NCBI GenBank assembly: GCA_949987565.1
Contig: OX465109.1
Location: forward strand, 19,383,821 to 19,447,820
From: Luidia sarsii
Taxonomy: Eukaryota; Echinodermata; Asteroidea; Paxillosida; Luidiidae
Reading direction: 5' to 3'
Length of the DNA stretch: 64,000 nt
A program made the position numbers and the translations under genes. Shown here piece after piece: positions 24,101 to 39,100 of this stretch. The notes under the pieces were generated by a model. It was not told the DNA's origin, did not search any database, and saw only the letters and a list, made by a program, of their open reading frames with translations. Positions within the stretch are counted from its first letter, which is position 1, and the number at the start of each line of letters is the position of its first letter.

Positions 24101-27100
24101 ATTGGAGTCCGAATTTCAATTCAAATCCCACTAATAATCGCGTTTATTGTCTCCACACACGCAAACAAAGTGGAGTTTGAATCACAATTTAAAATCGCGA
24201 TCCAAATAATTGTGTTTATTTGGTGTAGTGGAAACAGCCTTATTGTGTCTCCCTCAGTTCCCCCTCAAAGTATTGATCCATGTTGAGGTCATGATATGGC
24301 ACTAACTTACTATCATCAGTGAGTGTGATGTAAAAGTCATCGTTGTAGATGTACAGGTTGTGGGCAATGCCACGCGCCAGAATGGCACCCAGAGGTGCCC
24401 CTGAGAAATCCTGGGGTTAAAAAAAGAAGACAGAAGCAGCTTTGAGACTTGTATGACATGGACATGATTCTGATGTGGACGTGAGTTGTGATAACAAAAT
24501 ATGATGACCCAGAAACAGATTCAGACTTGGACTGGATTCGCATAACTTGTGCCTTGATTGAATAACCCCATGAAAACAATTGGCTTTTGCAAAACATGAA
24601 ATGCTAAGAACTCACTATAGCTAGAAGAGTACAGGTATTGGGTATATGGGTTGATCAACTAAATTTCTCTCAATGGTTTATTCACTTTGCAAGAAGAATT
24701 ATTACATGTACTAAATTTTATGATACAAGGAGAATTGTCAAATGGTGAAAATGGTGATTTGATCAGATTGAGACTCAAGACTCAACCTTTGTGACTCCAA
24801 CATGAATGTGACTTGCACTTGATATTATTGTCATTAGGATACAAGTCTTGCATTTTCTAGTTGCATCGTGGACAGGCATCCACAAGTTATCTTACACTAG
24901 TGAGCATGAGCACAATCACAAAATGTGTTCTCTTATGAAAGCAATGGGAAATGGCCTTACCAGAGACAGAGACACAGCTTTGTCAGTGCAGATGGAGTTT
25001 TGCTTGCTAGTGCCATAGTAGTACAGGGAATTAATGGGCTCACTTCCTCTGCAGGAAGACAAGACAAACCATTAGCTCTGCTCATCCAATGCAGTGTGAG
25101 TGAATCTAATAATTAAGTCTGTCCCCCAAATCTTTGGCTATGGCATCAAGCACCGATGATAGCTGGAATCCAGCATTCTCCTGACATGACTAGTACATGT
25201 ATGCCTACATGTACACTGCCCAAAATGTTGAGTTACTGGCTCTTTCCAGAGCCACACTGTCTCAAAAGAGATGTGTTACAATGTTTCCTATAGGCCTACT
25301 GAAATTGCTTCTAATTGACGCAGTAATAAACGAACAGATATGGTAATTAACTGCCACTAACTGCAAGCTTTGGGCTTTCTAGACCCCATGTGTAAACTGA
25401 AGCTGCTGCACAGGCACCCTGTTAAAATAAAGGCAACACAAAAATAACCTGGCACTTGGCACAATATGGAAATAGGTCCTGATCATTGGGCGTACAGGGA
25501 ACTAGACTGTGATGGCCATGCTGTGTGAAGGATCAAATGGAAGTGCCACAAAATCCATAACTTGATGATCTTATGTCTGAACAAAAATCCCACACTTACA
25601 TGACCAGATGGGCAGCGTCAAACTGCAGATTGTTAGTGGCAGTCCTGTGGACTGTGTAGTTGTGGAAGCTCTCCAGGGTGACATGAAGGTTGTCTGAGAT
25701 GGCAATCGGATCCTTACTCTCCCAAGTTTCAATAAGGGTGACAACCAGACGGATATTCATGGGTCGATAGTACTGAAAGAAAGACATAAATTTGGGTAAG
25801 AAGAGATGCAGCGAGTTTCTCCTGGATTTGTGTCTGTTGCAACTGCGCTGTGAAGAGAACCCTCTCTCTGTGAGTGAGTGCAGTTTTGTGAGGAATCTAA
25901 AGAAAGAACGTAGCTCATTTGATGCTGTCTGCGCAGTTGTTAAGTTGGAATCAAAGACAATGTAAGCAATATACTACACTGTTCTTGCCTTGCAAGAACT
26001 GATACATGGATATCTAGACACTGTGGAAATCTAAACCATTAACATTTGATTTGTAATTTTGCAGTGAAATACCAAATTCATAGTGATTTCATGGACCCTT
26101 TTGAAGTGAATTGACCTTGAAGATTTCACCTCATGTGACCTGCTGTAGGCAAATCACCACACAGCTAATATGCTGTGTGGTCTAGCCTGTGTAAGTGTAC
26201 ACCATAGGCTTGTACATTGCAGCCATTTACCATCATGAATGTGGCTTTGAATAGATTGCTAATGAACTCACCGTGGAAAGCTGGTGAAGAGCATTTGAGC
26301 ATGAAAAAGTGGGGAAACTGCAGTGAACTTTCTTTTCACAGCGACGTGACATTTACAACCTGATTTTCAGGGTTGTTCAAAGTGTTATAGCTACACGTGT
26401 GCATATTACACATTATTAATTGAATAGCCACATGTACAAATGCTGGAGAGCCTGATTGCCTTACGAAACTCAAAGGACCTTCCTCAACGGTCAGAAAAAG
26501 ATTGGTAGGAAGAAGGGCAAAGTGACAGGGATGACAGAAGGTAGACAAAGGTTGAATATGACCATGAGATGATGGACAGAAATAAAAGGGGAGATCAATG
26601 GGCAGCGATCAATTTCAGCGATCATCTTAACTTACGATCAATCGCAAGATGATGAGCAAATTAACACAGAAACCATACAGTGTATCACAACTTACAATGG
26701 GTTATCCATCGTAAATTGACTTATGATGTATTGTAATAAGTATTTGTGAAATCCACACCAGCAGCCGATTTCAAGAAAGGTTGCGCACATGTAAGTTACG
26801 CAACGTACACATGTTGCGTAAGTCTTGTGAGACAAAGGCTCTTTTGTGCACTATTGAGAAAAGGCAGCAAAATGTTGCGTAAGTTACACAACAAAATGTT
26901 GCGTACGCAACATTTGAAGTTTCGTGAAATCAGCTGCAGGTCAAACAGCAGGGAAGGGATCAAAGGAGGGAATCAGAGATGTAATGAATGGGATTGTATT
27001 CTCTCTTTAAAACTGATTTCATTGTGAAATTCATAGAGCAGAGACTCACCATATCTGCCTGGTTGACAGAGGCTAAGACTTGTTCTATAGCCTCATCTCT

Positions 27101-30100
27101 GCTACCATATCGGGCAATCTAAGAGGAATAAGAAAGCCAGTATTAGTCTAACCTCCGTTGGCCTATCTATCTACCAGTACTACATTTAAGTAGCACCACA
27201 CATGTATTGCAGTGAGGGACTGGCCTGGGTGTATGAACTGATCACATATGTATGGTCTTTCACACTGCTCGAAGATATCACAATTCAAATGTGTGTGGAC
27301 ACAAGAATCGTGGTAATTTGTGTGATTTGACTCCACTTTGGGCGTGAGTTTTTGAAATAATCGCAATTATTTGTGTCATGGTCCAGGAGGTGATAGCTCT
27401 GGCCCTGTAGGATGGGGGGGGGGGTATACGTGGATCCCTGCTAGGTATGGTGGGACCAGAAACTCTTATCTTCATGGAAATTCTGCCGCTGCACTTGGAC
27501 CTATGGACCATGACATTTTCCAATTGGAGTGCACAGAAAAAGAAAGTCTTAAAAAAAAAGACGTCACATACACTGCATCACTTGTGCTCTGACTGACATG
27601 AAGTGCTGTACATGTACTTGTTTATGTCTTCCTGCACCAGTGACCACAATATAATTCTAACTACGATTAGGAGAGGATTGAATTATCAAAATTGTCATCC
27701 ATCTGAGAAACGCCAGCTGTCATTCTCCTCTATACAGTTTGATATTCATGTCTTTTTTAATGACCGAAAAAAGTAGGCGTTTTACCATGCTGTTAGAGCA
27801 GAACAGAGCCAGCTCAACATATGTTGTGACGACTGTGTCAACATCTCGTCTCCTCTGTGGCGGTGAAGAGAAAACAGAAAAGGGAGAGGGAGGGAATAAA
27901 TTAGCACTCAGTGCAATCATTGCATGCACGTTTATAAACACCGTGCAACATTAATGGCAATGCAGACGCCACGGTATTGACCTTGGGCATGTGACAATGC
28001 ATTGTGCTACCCAGCTGTATCATGTGTGTATCTACCGTACATGCATGCACTGCCATCTACTGTTTTTTATTCAAGAGAAAATTAAATGAACACGAACGCT
28101 GTTTATGCTTTGGAGGAATGAACACAGGCAGTCTCTATCTATGAAAGCCTGTCTGCAATATGTTTTTACGTACAGTTGATAGTGTGGTAAAGGTACATAA
28201 AAAAATCACCCCATTCTTTGCCAGTTTGTGATAAATTAGTTCTCTGAACAAGGTCTGTAAAGAGTCGTATGATGTACGATGCTTCAAGACTAAGTCATGT
28301 ATTCTGGCATTTCTGGGTACCTCTAGGACTACTACACTGCAGTGATCATGAACCAGATGATTGGCTGTGATGTGCAATGTGCGTTTTTTTCACAACTGCT
28401 CAGTATATATATATGTACCTGTACATGTGCATATTGTATAATATCACATATATTGTATTATTGTATGTGAAAATATTGTTACCGTGTACTCCACATACAT
28501 GTAGGTACTTGGCATGGTGTAAAGCTTTTGTGTGGTTTTATATTCATCAGTGCGGAACTGGTTTCTATGCCCATGTCTATTATATCATGGAGTCTAGCTC
28601 CATGATTATATATAGGCCATGTTAAAACATTGGGGCTTAACTCATGTCAAATTATGCTATTTCAGACTTCCAAAGAATTTGAAATTCTTCTGTTTGAATT
28701 TCCTGCTTTGTTGTCTTCAGTTTTTCAACATGTGAATTGAAAAAGAGAGGAAAAAACCCGCTGATTAAGGGGAAAAACATGCAAGGACATGTGCACCACA
28801 TGTGCATAATTTGGGTTCGATCGGTGTCCGTTGGTCTTTACCAGGTATTGTTGTCTACAAATAATTTATCACCAATGTGAACGACTGCCATCCAGGGAAG
28901 GGTCATTTGGGTTAACTGCAGGCATCAGCCTTATGAGTGTACCATTTGTATGTCAAACCTGCATGCAGATGCTTGTGTACAGTATGTGTACGTACACAAG
29001 GCCATGGCGTAATATTTCCGTAAACAGTCAAGCAGAGGAAGTCATGCGTGACGTGATAGCTGATTCGGCACAAAGCCGGCATTGTGAGAGCACTTTAGAT
29101 GCAGAATGCCAAAACTGGTCAAAGGGTGACACTACACTCTGCTGATCAGTGGTGCAATAGGCGGACAAATGGCAGCAAAGCATATTACCGGTAATTAAAA
29201 TGGTCTCAGAATTTACGGATGAAAATTCAACCACATTCTATTCCATATGATGGAGGTCATAGAATGCTGATTAGTATTTTTTCTTTTCTTTTATATCAAA
29301 TTATTTCTCCCTCTGCCTTTGAGAAAGGTCCTGCTAGGATCCTGCTAGGATTGAAACGTCAGGCCCACTAAATTTTAAAATTATTTCTCTGTGAATATTA
29401 ACAAATATATGCCTCTTGGCAATTCCACAGTAACCCCGTTGCAATATATAATTCTAGAAGGACTCCAATTAACAAATGTGTTGATGGAATCAGTAAGTAA
29501 ACCTCTTTAGAATCCTTGAAATGAGAGCAAATAATTTTGTAAAAGAGAGGTATTAAATTAGAATAGATACCACCCCATTGAATCACCCATCTAGCATTAC
29601 GAATGTGCATGATGTAGATTCAGAATGGCACCCACTACTCAGGCTTAAGTAGCTGAGCATTTAAGAGAACATCAGGTTGGACAGTTCATGCGGCAGAGTG
29701 CTTGTACATTATCATACAATAGAAGCCTAACAGGTCCCTTTAGGCCATTGTTTTCCTCTTCATCAATGAAGTCACTTATTTTCCTTTCTTCATGTGATAT
29801 CAGTGCTCCAAAATAGTCAGCTATCTGTGATGGGGAGCACTGCAGATAGTGTAGGTCAAGAATCATGCGAAATGGCTGTCAAGAGATTCTACAAATATCC
29901 ACTGTCATGACTGTAATTAAATAATCAGTAATTAGAAATGCCAGGTATTTGATCAGAACTTGCCAAACAAATAGTATGAATGATCCGATTTAACCCATTG
30001 TTTTGTAGCCATGATACCTGAACAATTGTTGGACAATGTTTTGCAAACAATAGACAGATTGCACGACCACTGATTACATGCAATCCTGTGACTTATATTG

Positions 30101-33100
30101 GGGTATTTCTGAAACTCTTTTGGAGCAGAACAGGAGTGGAAATGAGCAAAGAAGACTATCATATTGTCCACCTTCTTCTATGTATGTTTCCATTACTGCT
30201 CTGTGCCAAATGAGATGAAAAAAACCCCCACTAAAAGTCACGTGATGGCATGTAAACAGTGGTCTGATGCCCAGTGGTCTGATCAGTCTACTGATGCCTT
30301 GTGAGAGCACTTGAAGACAGTAGCAATTATACCTGTTTGAAAAAAAACATGTATGAATATCTTTCAAGATGGAGGATATTCCTCATTAAGTGTTGGCAGG
30401 TTTCATTTGTCACAAGGGTCATCACCATGGGTTGGGAAGGGAGGATGGTCTTACCCGTTTGTGATGGGAGCCTGCTGTTTTTGCTTGTGACATCATCTCC
30501 TCTTTGGTGAGGGAATCATCAGGTAGCTCTTGTAAATCATCCTCTGAGAAAACAATAATCGTAGAGAAAAGATCAGGGAAAATAACCAGACACATAAACA
30601 ATAATCCAAACAGCATTTACGCTTATTATTAGATTGCTGACAGAAAGAGAAATTATAAAAAAATGCTAGGTTCTGTTGCACGATTAATTTTTGTTTTTTG
30701 TCTTTCTTCAAATTACACAAGGCTATGACCATGTATTGTTAAAAGGTCCTTTTTGTTTGCAACATCAAATCTGTAATTTCAGATTTGTACATCAGTGGCT
30801 ATTTGAGAGTGGTAGCAGATTGCATTATTTTTTATACAGTCAAACAATATTAAAGGAAAAACTAAATTTTTGAACAAATTGAAAAATTGACAAAGAAAAC
30901 TTTGACTGGAGTGGGACTTAAACCCAAGACCTGGATTAATGTACCAGTGCTCTTCCATCTGAGCTATCCAGCCTTTAGAAGGTGGGCTTCCCTAATAGTC
31001 AACTACCGGGGTAGTCTTTGCCGGGGTGGTGTGCCAGTCAGAAGCAATTCAACCATTAACTGCCATATATATCTAGGGATCACACCCCTGCTTTCATTCA
31101 GATGCAAGCAACCAAGTGTGGTAAACCTGGCTACAGCAGCTCAGGGATCACACAAAGTGGGTGCAGCTTTTTTAATTCAATTGAACAATTGCGTGATATC
31201 TGAGCAGCCGTAGTGTAGCCAGGTTTACATGAATTGGTTGTTTGCTTCTGATTGAAAGCGGGGGAATGTGATCCCTGGACCGGAGTTATGCAAAGCAGTT
31301 AATGGTTGAATTGCTTCTGACTGGCACCCAACCCCGGCAAAGACTAGTTGACTTTTTGGGAAGGCCACCATCTAAGGGCTGGATAGCTGAGATTGTAAGA
31401 ATGCTCGTATGCCAAACCAGTGGTCTCATCGAGATCCAATCCGCGTCCAGTAAAAGTTTTCTTTGCCATTTGTTTGAGTTTCTTTAAATTTCATGCAAAC
31501 TATTCAGTCCAAAAAGTACCTTCAGTGTGTTGTTCTTGTTGCACCTTGTAGAGCACATGAGCTTGCCTTGTCTATGATTAAACATCAAGAAAACATGTAC
31601 ATGTACCACATTATCTTAAATATGAAGTGGAACTCCAATATACTTTTTTTTTCAATTCTGTATTTTTGAATCTCAAAATGTCAAATGGATTGACATTCTG
31701 TTCCAAGCCGGATCCTTTTCAAAGACCTTCTGCCTTTGTGGATGGTCCTCCTAGGATCAAAACATGATCAAGCAATTTAGGCCCTTCACCATTTTAAGAT
31801 ATTGCCATGACCATTCCATTCAGTGTGAAGTGAGTTCTATTTGTCAACCAATGTACATGTATAATTATATTTTGAAGAAGATTTTTACGGTATCAATTGG
31901 TTGGGTTGATATTTTGAACAAACCATGGATTCATATATTCACCAAAAGCAATTTCATATGTTTTTTAACTCGTTTAAAAAACCCTTTAATTTCTAGAGTT
32001 TGGAGTAGAAAGGATTTACTTTGTCACACATGGCTAGGCTCATTACAGTATCGTTTCTAATTTTGGAAGGTCAAGGTGAGACCTATTCGGGGATGTAGTA
32101 ATGCTCTACTCAACAAATATTATGGCCAATTGTAAGAGTTAAATCTGATATTAAAATGCAAACATTAATTTGACCTCTGTGAATAAAACTAGCAAAGTTG
32201 ATATAATTTTTAAGAACTGAATCAAAAGGAAACACTTGGCCAGGCTTCAATGGGTGATTGTGATCAATATTCAGATTATTGCTTCTATAGACTAAATTGA
32301 AACATTGATAAAAAACACAAGTCTATATGTATGGGACATGCATGGAGATACTAGTTTGTGACTTATCCGATCCATCGTGCAGAAACCAAAGCCATAGCCA
32401 TTTGAAATGAATTTGGAGGAGGTGCTAGTCAAATTCCCATCACAGATGTCCATCCCACTTTACTTACTTGATTGGCCAACCTCGCTAATGGCTTGATGAC
32501 ATACTGGTCCCCGTCGGCAGAAATGGTTCCCCTGCCACACAGTAACAGCAGACAACAAAAACACAATTGTATTGGATGGGGTTGTGTGCGACTGGCAGGC
32601 GACACTGCACGCCAGACAGTTAATCCAGAGATAAGTATTACTCTGTGTGTGTCCTTGTGCGAAGCCTTCATCCAATTCCCTTAGTATATTGGCTGATGAA
32701 GGACGCAGGCTGGGAGATCTTATAGACCCACTCCTTCCCGCACACAGACCTAATGATTAATCTGATTCCTCTAAGTACCGGGTAGAAGGGATTGCTGTCT
32801 TGCCCGATGGGCTCAACTTTCCCTCTTGCTCTCACACATTTACACACCAAATTCTGGCAATGATTGCCTTTATTTAGCCTAGATCCAGTGAAGAAGAGTC
32901 CCATAATCTAGTTTCCAAAATGTCAAGTTTCAATCTCTCCTCAGTAGCCATATTCATTTTCAAAGGAAATTCCTAACATCCCGGCACTGCAAAATTTACC
33001 AAAACAATTTTGTTTATGTTGAGCCTGTGGAAGCATGGAAGCATTTACTAATACAGTAGAGTATGCTTTCATAGCAAGAGGTTCATGTCAGTTTTCAAGC

Positions 33101-36100
33101 ATGTATGTAAGACAGATGTCCTTATATTTCTTTTCCACTTCCCAACTGATGTATTCACTATGGGAGTGCTTTGACCAAATTCCCTTCCCTGATAAAAAAA
33201 GATGAAAGTCAGCGAGTTCAAACCTTGGACCTCATACAGACTTTTAAGGCTGCTGGTTCCTATTACGGTCACACTGAGATCAAACCATTGCTTAACTTGC
33301 TCCTGATGAACCTTTTCTCAACCTGCTCCTCAACCTTTCTGACTGACAATGTGATGGGGCTATGGCAAATCATGGCCACGACTCCCACCACACAGGACTA
33401 CTGAACTCTTGATACTCACCGGAGGCCATCACAAGTGCTGAGGCTGACGGCAGATTGTGTCACACCCCTGACCACGCCCTGGTAGTGGCACCGTGACACC
33501 TGCTGATAATTAAGTGAGAACAGTTTTACAACCGATGCTTCTTAATTGCTGCATTGGCATGAATTAACAGTGGTCTAGGTAACACCCGCTAAGATGACAT
33601 CAGGCCACTTGAAAAAAAACAGGGTGACTCAAAGACATCTTGTCATTAATAATGACATCAATCCATCTTGAACATGTAAGGAAATCAGGCCCAGTTGGCC
33701 TTCAGAAAAAGATGTTTTATAGCCAATACCTAGAGAAAAGAATGAAGCGTTTTTATATTCGGGGAAAAACCATTTAGTGAACAGAAAATCTCTGGTGGTC
33801 CTGGTAGGCCAGTGCTAGCCAAAAGAGAAAAAAACACCTCAGAGCATTCCTTCTAGTTCTTCTATTGCCATCATATCAGCTCATACACAGTGTATGTATG
33901 TGTTGGAAGTTGGGGAAAATTTTTCCACCTCACTATCACATGTCAAGTATTTCTTTCTTTGAGTATTTTGATTCCTAAATATCTTTGGCCACAGAGATTG
34001 TTGTATTTTATTTGGATGGGTGCCGGTAGTGGGTAGGCCATAGCAATTTACATTGACAGCTATATGGCTGTGGCTGCTGAAACTGCTGATGAGGGCATTC
34101 ATACACATGGAGATATAATTATCACAGGCAGAATTATGCATCGTTGTCAACATACATGCTATTTCTATCCACAGTCATTGACTCAAGTTCTTGGCAGAAA
34201 TGACAAGACTGCAAGCAAGATCCAATATGTCCCCATAGGTGCCACTGGGTCTAGCCACTGGCAGCACTAATCACATCAATCTACCACAAATTGGTTATTG
34301 GTTCTAAGAGGTTTACAGTACATGTATACATGTGCAGTCAACACATACAGTACTATAAATGCCTGTGATGCAATTAGGCCTATTTAACAGCGAGAAGGAT
34401 GCATAGGCCCAAACAACTGGGACTTGGCAAACGAGAAGTTTGGACAATTTTGGAGTTTTTTCCAGTTGTCATTAACGTAAGAGTCCGGTGAAAACAAGAA
34501 AATGATCAGGAACAGAGATGCATAGGGCCTACAGTACCCAACATGAAAACCTGTGTATTAGATTGAAAACTTGACAAAGAAAACTTTGACTGGACCGGGA
34601 CTTGAACCCAACACCTCTGGTTCAAGTCCCGGGTCCAGTCAAAGTTTTCTTTGCAAATTGTTTAAATTTGTTCAAAAGCTCCCAGTCAGTTTTTCCTTTG
34701 ATTTGTTTGATGCATTTCCTTTGTTTGATGAACACAAAACAACATATACACGTACACCCTGATTTGTACCTATTGTCATGGTGTTCTTAGTAATGACTAA
34801 CGACAACCTTGACTCTCTTTCTTCGTGCCTATATGCAGACAGATTCTGCACAAAACACCACAATGAAATAATGTTTAGTGAGGTGGGGAGGGGGGGCTGC
34901 ACACAGGTGCAAATATTGACATTCCATGAAGAACCTGTGAAACATTTGACTATCATGATCACAGCATGGGAAAACTCTCTATGTGCACCACAAGCAGTGA
35001 ATTGGTACCTGGCTCTCTTTAGAGATGGAAAAGGCAGCGAGGAAAGGTGCAAATATTGACATTCCATGAAGAACTTGTGAAACATTTGGCTATTATGATA
35101 ACAGCATGGGAAAACTCTCTCTGTGCACCACCAGCAGTGGTGGAAAGACAGTGGTGGAACAGGAGGCCACCCTACCTCATCAAGCTGTGGCCTGTAAATG
35201 TGCCTCTCAAATAAGGCACATCCCTATGCTATAATGATAGGGACCTCTTTTACTTTTTGTGGTTCACATCATCAAGGATTCTATTCATTGACTTAGGTTT
35301 CCTTAGTAAATATGCAAACTGTTTTATCACTTGAGGCAAAGAAGAGGTACAGTGGTCAGCTGAGAAGGCTATTGGACTAGTCTATCGTCTGGGGTATTTA
35401 CCTTGATATTCTCATGGACACCATTTTCTGTGATGTGTCGTAGTCTCACACCACCTCTGGTTAAATCACTGTAATCAACAAGATAAAGTTTATGTTTAAA
35501 AGATGAGAGATTGAAGATTAACAGTTTCAATATGCAGTGAAAAGATTCAACCAAATTAAAAGCTGCTTTTACTTTCACATTTGCAGAATATTTTACCATT
35601 TTTCTATACTGCCTTAAAGAAATATAGCTAAGATTAGAAGGTTTGCATAGTGGAAATACAAAGTGGAAGGTTTGCGGTGAGATCGGAGTGCATTTCTGAA
35701 AAGAGCTGGTGACTCAATCTCTTTGACAGTGTGTACTCAGATGACATACTCCAACAGTGTTGCCTTCTGACTAGAGACAATTTACATGGTGTCAACGCAA
35801 ACCTTCCACTTATAAGAAATGTTCTGCTCCTTGAGTTATTAGGACCTCAAAATCTTTGAAAGGTGCAGAATATGACTTCACTTTAATTTACCCACATCTG
35901 CAACACTCAGTATGATGTGACATCACTCATGTCATTTGTTATAAAGAGATTTATACCACATGATAGCCACATGTAGCAAGTAGCAACAGTATGGTGAAAA
36001 AAACATCCCCTTTCACTCCAGCCACAAAGCTTTCCACAGAAACTGGCTTTGAGTGATGATAAATGGTACCAAATTAATTCCACTTGTACCTGTGCGAGAC

Positions 36101-39100
36101 CCAAGGTTCCCTGCCTTTAGAATAAACACAAACTATGGGGAGGATTGACGTTGCCAGAGCAACCACAACAAAATGACAAAAGGACCAATAAAATGAATGC
36201 CTGTGAGGTATTGCAGTTGGGGATTTAATTGTCAGACCATTGTGTGACAATAGCTACATGTATGGTGCAGTCTGGCACCCGATGCAATACAGATACAAAA
36301 TCACCACATGACCTTGACCAGCTCGGTGGTCTAGTCGTTGAGAAATCTGCCCTAGGAAGCAGGAGTAACAGGTTCAAATCCTGCCCAAAGTGCCTGCATT
36401 TCCCCAGCAGGCAGTTAAGTAAAACACTGAGAATACAGTGGTAATCATACATTGAGTGGAGCAAACCCTCGTTGAATTTAATTTTCATTGTTGCAAAAGA
36501 TTACAGTGGTAGCAGATTGAAATTTGCATTGCAATGAATGGCAGAAGTACTTGCAGAAGTTTTGGAGCCTGTGGTCGATTTCACGAAACTAGTTTTAACT
36601 TATGATCAATGGCAAGGCGACGGGAGATACATGAAAAACGTATGACTCATGAAAAGTTACGACAGGTTATCAATTGTAAGTTGAGTTACGATGCATCGCA
36701 AGGCTTTGTGAAATCCACCCATGGATTTTTAAAAGTAAAGAAGTCTCAAAAGGCCAAACTATAATTATGAAGAGTTTCTTTCCAATCTGAAATAAACACC
36801 ACTGTCTAGGCCCCCTAACAGTTTTAGCTCACAACTTCATCAAATGAATTAGATTTTGTGATATACACAACTGCTTACTGACTAAAATTACCAAAATGCA
36901 AATCTCAAAATTTAGTGGGCCTGAAGTTTCGATCCTAGCAGGACCTTTCTCAAAGGCAGAGTGACAAGGACAAAACAGACAATTAATTTTGTCCTTGTCA
37001 CTCTGCCTTTGAGAAAGGTCCTGCTAGGATCGAAACGTCAGGCCCACTAAATTTTGGTGTAGAACATGGCAGGTTAAAGAATAACGGTCTTTGTCTGAGA
37101 AAGCAAACCTATTCTTCATAGATTAAGACCATGTGGGCATTTAGCACAAAAGGCCCATTATCCAAACCATGGCTGTCTATGTTTTTGGCACTCAAAGACA
37201 TGCTGTTGCCCATAGCAACAGCCCAAACCACAGTCATTCACTTAGATTTGGCCCTTCATTAGGCATGCTTGTCAACCAGTAATTCAATCATGAAACATGA
37301 AACATAATGAAACCAACAATGTATTCTCATGACAATCTGATTACTGGAAAACAAGAATCTCTTAAGCCTTTGTACAGAGCATACCTGCCAGTCTCCAAAG
37401 TTGTTTGTGAAAAGAATTACTGGATGAAAAAGGCCTTTTGGTTGCCAGGGACAACAGTATGGCAAGGTGTTTTAATCTTGTGGTTACGCGAATTAAAGGC
37501 TAAAGGGCTGATGTTCAGATTGTTGCAGGACTTTCTCAAAAGCAACTTTTGTATTACTCTAAGGTGTAGTGTACACCATTTGTGAAGATCAAATAATCAC
37601 TTCCATACTTTGTCAAAGCCAATGTATCCCCCAAAACCCCCACCTGCATAAGTTTCAGCTCAATCTGTCGACCATGTCATGAGAAAAATTTTTTTTTACA
37701 AAATTAAATGGTAATTTATTTCAGACAGAGTGGGCAGTATTCGAAAATGGAACTGTTAGTCCGCTCCACGGAAATCTTGGGAAAATCAACAAATTTCTTT
37801 TTTTTCACGAAAACAGCAGATTTTCAAGCGGAGAATGTCTGATATCATTACAAACTTCCTGATGAGTAAGTAATTCCTGAAATTTGGAATGTCCGGAGAT
37901 TGGGCAAATGGTGTACCCACCATTTGATTTAAAGCATGTACATTACATTTACATGGATATTACCTGTTGAGTGTTAAATCCAGACTGAACTGTGTGGTGC
38001 TTCCTTCAAGTCTAATCTGCAGGACACCATTTTCCTTTAAAAAAAGAAAAAGGAAAAATAAGACAAGACTCGGTTAGTCAAATGACGATGGTTTTGTTTT
38101 GTGGATATATAGATACAGGCAATGTCTGCACTCAGTCATGCTACTGACTGCACAATTGCAAACAAGTTTTCATCAAAATTTAGTGGGCCTGACGTTTCAA
38201 TCCTAGCAGGACCTTTCTCTGCCTTTGAGAAAGGTCCTGCTAAGATCGAAACGTCAGGCCCACTAAATTTTGAGATTTGGTAATTTTAGTCAGTAAGCAG
38301 TTTGCAACATGTTTGTATATCACTCTAAGTTTTCATCAAGTTAGTCCTATAGAGTTGGCGTGAGCTGGCAATAATTAAAGGTTGTTGCTGAAGTGTTCTG
38401 CCATCGCATTTCTGAGGCAGGCGATGTGGGTCCTATTCTCCTATTCACCTGCTTTGCTGCACTGCATACTCTGTCTTCAATTGACTGAAACACAGCTTTT
38501 ATGGATCGATTTCCCTGGGCAAGGTCGAAGGGAAGGGAGTAATTGCCAATATGCCAGGGCATATATCCTCTAGCAGGTCCAGGCAGTAAGACATCCTGAA
38601 ACATTATTTGCCTTGACATTATTTGCCATGGCAATGCATGAGTGTGTACACTGAAGAGTTAGCAATATCTCCAGCTGCCAGCTATGAGGAAACAAATCAT
38701 TCAAGTTACATTCTTGTTTTTCCTTTATTTTTTGGGACTTAAATTGAAAAAGCTGCATCCATTCTGTGAGATCCCTGAGCTGCTGTAGCCAGGTTTTTTA
38801 ACAATTGGTTGTTTGCATCTGAATGAATAAAAGAGCATTATCCCTGGAGATAAAGTAGTATACAATGCTGCTGACTGGCGCCCCCACAGTTAACTGTTAA
38901 ATTTGGGGAAGGTTGCCATCTGAGGGCTGGATAGCTCAGATGTTAAGAGTGCTGGTATGCAAAACCAGAGGTCTTGGGTTCAAGCCCTGGTCATGTTTTC
39001 TTTGCAATTTTTCTAAGAAATTACCAGTTGAAAACAGTTCAAGAAACTATTAATCTCATCATGTCTCATCTCATCCCATAATATCTCATCTCATCTTACC

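Larger units (their letters stand above)
27855..30454 (-). other. Intron 7 of the ADAM-FAM171 gene
   Basis: Holds one MITE and a fold-back fragment; the remaining 28-29.9 kb shows no exon or repeat I can support. Confidence 0.5.

Noticed and set aside
24311..25772. Direct splice of exon 10 to exon 12
   Set aside because: Phases do not match, and the resulting frame loses the ADAM-like residues; the 88-nt exon solves it.
38935..39000. Functional tRNA gene
   Set aside because: A- and B-box-like sequences are present, but the same segment recurs about ten times with a fixed non-tRNA body and the cloverleaf is imperfect, so it is a SINE.
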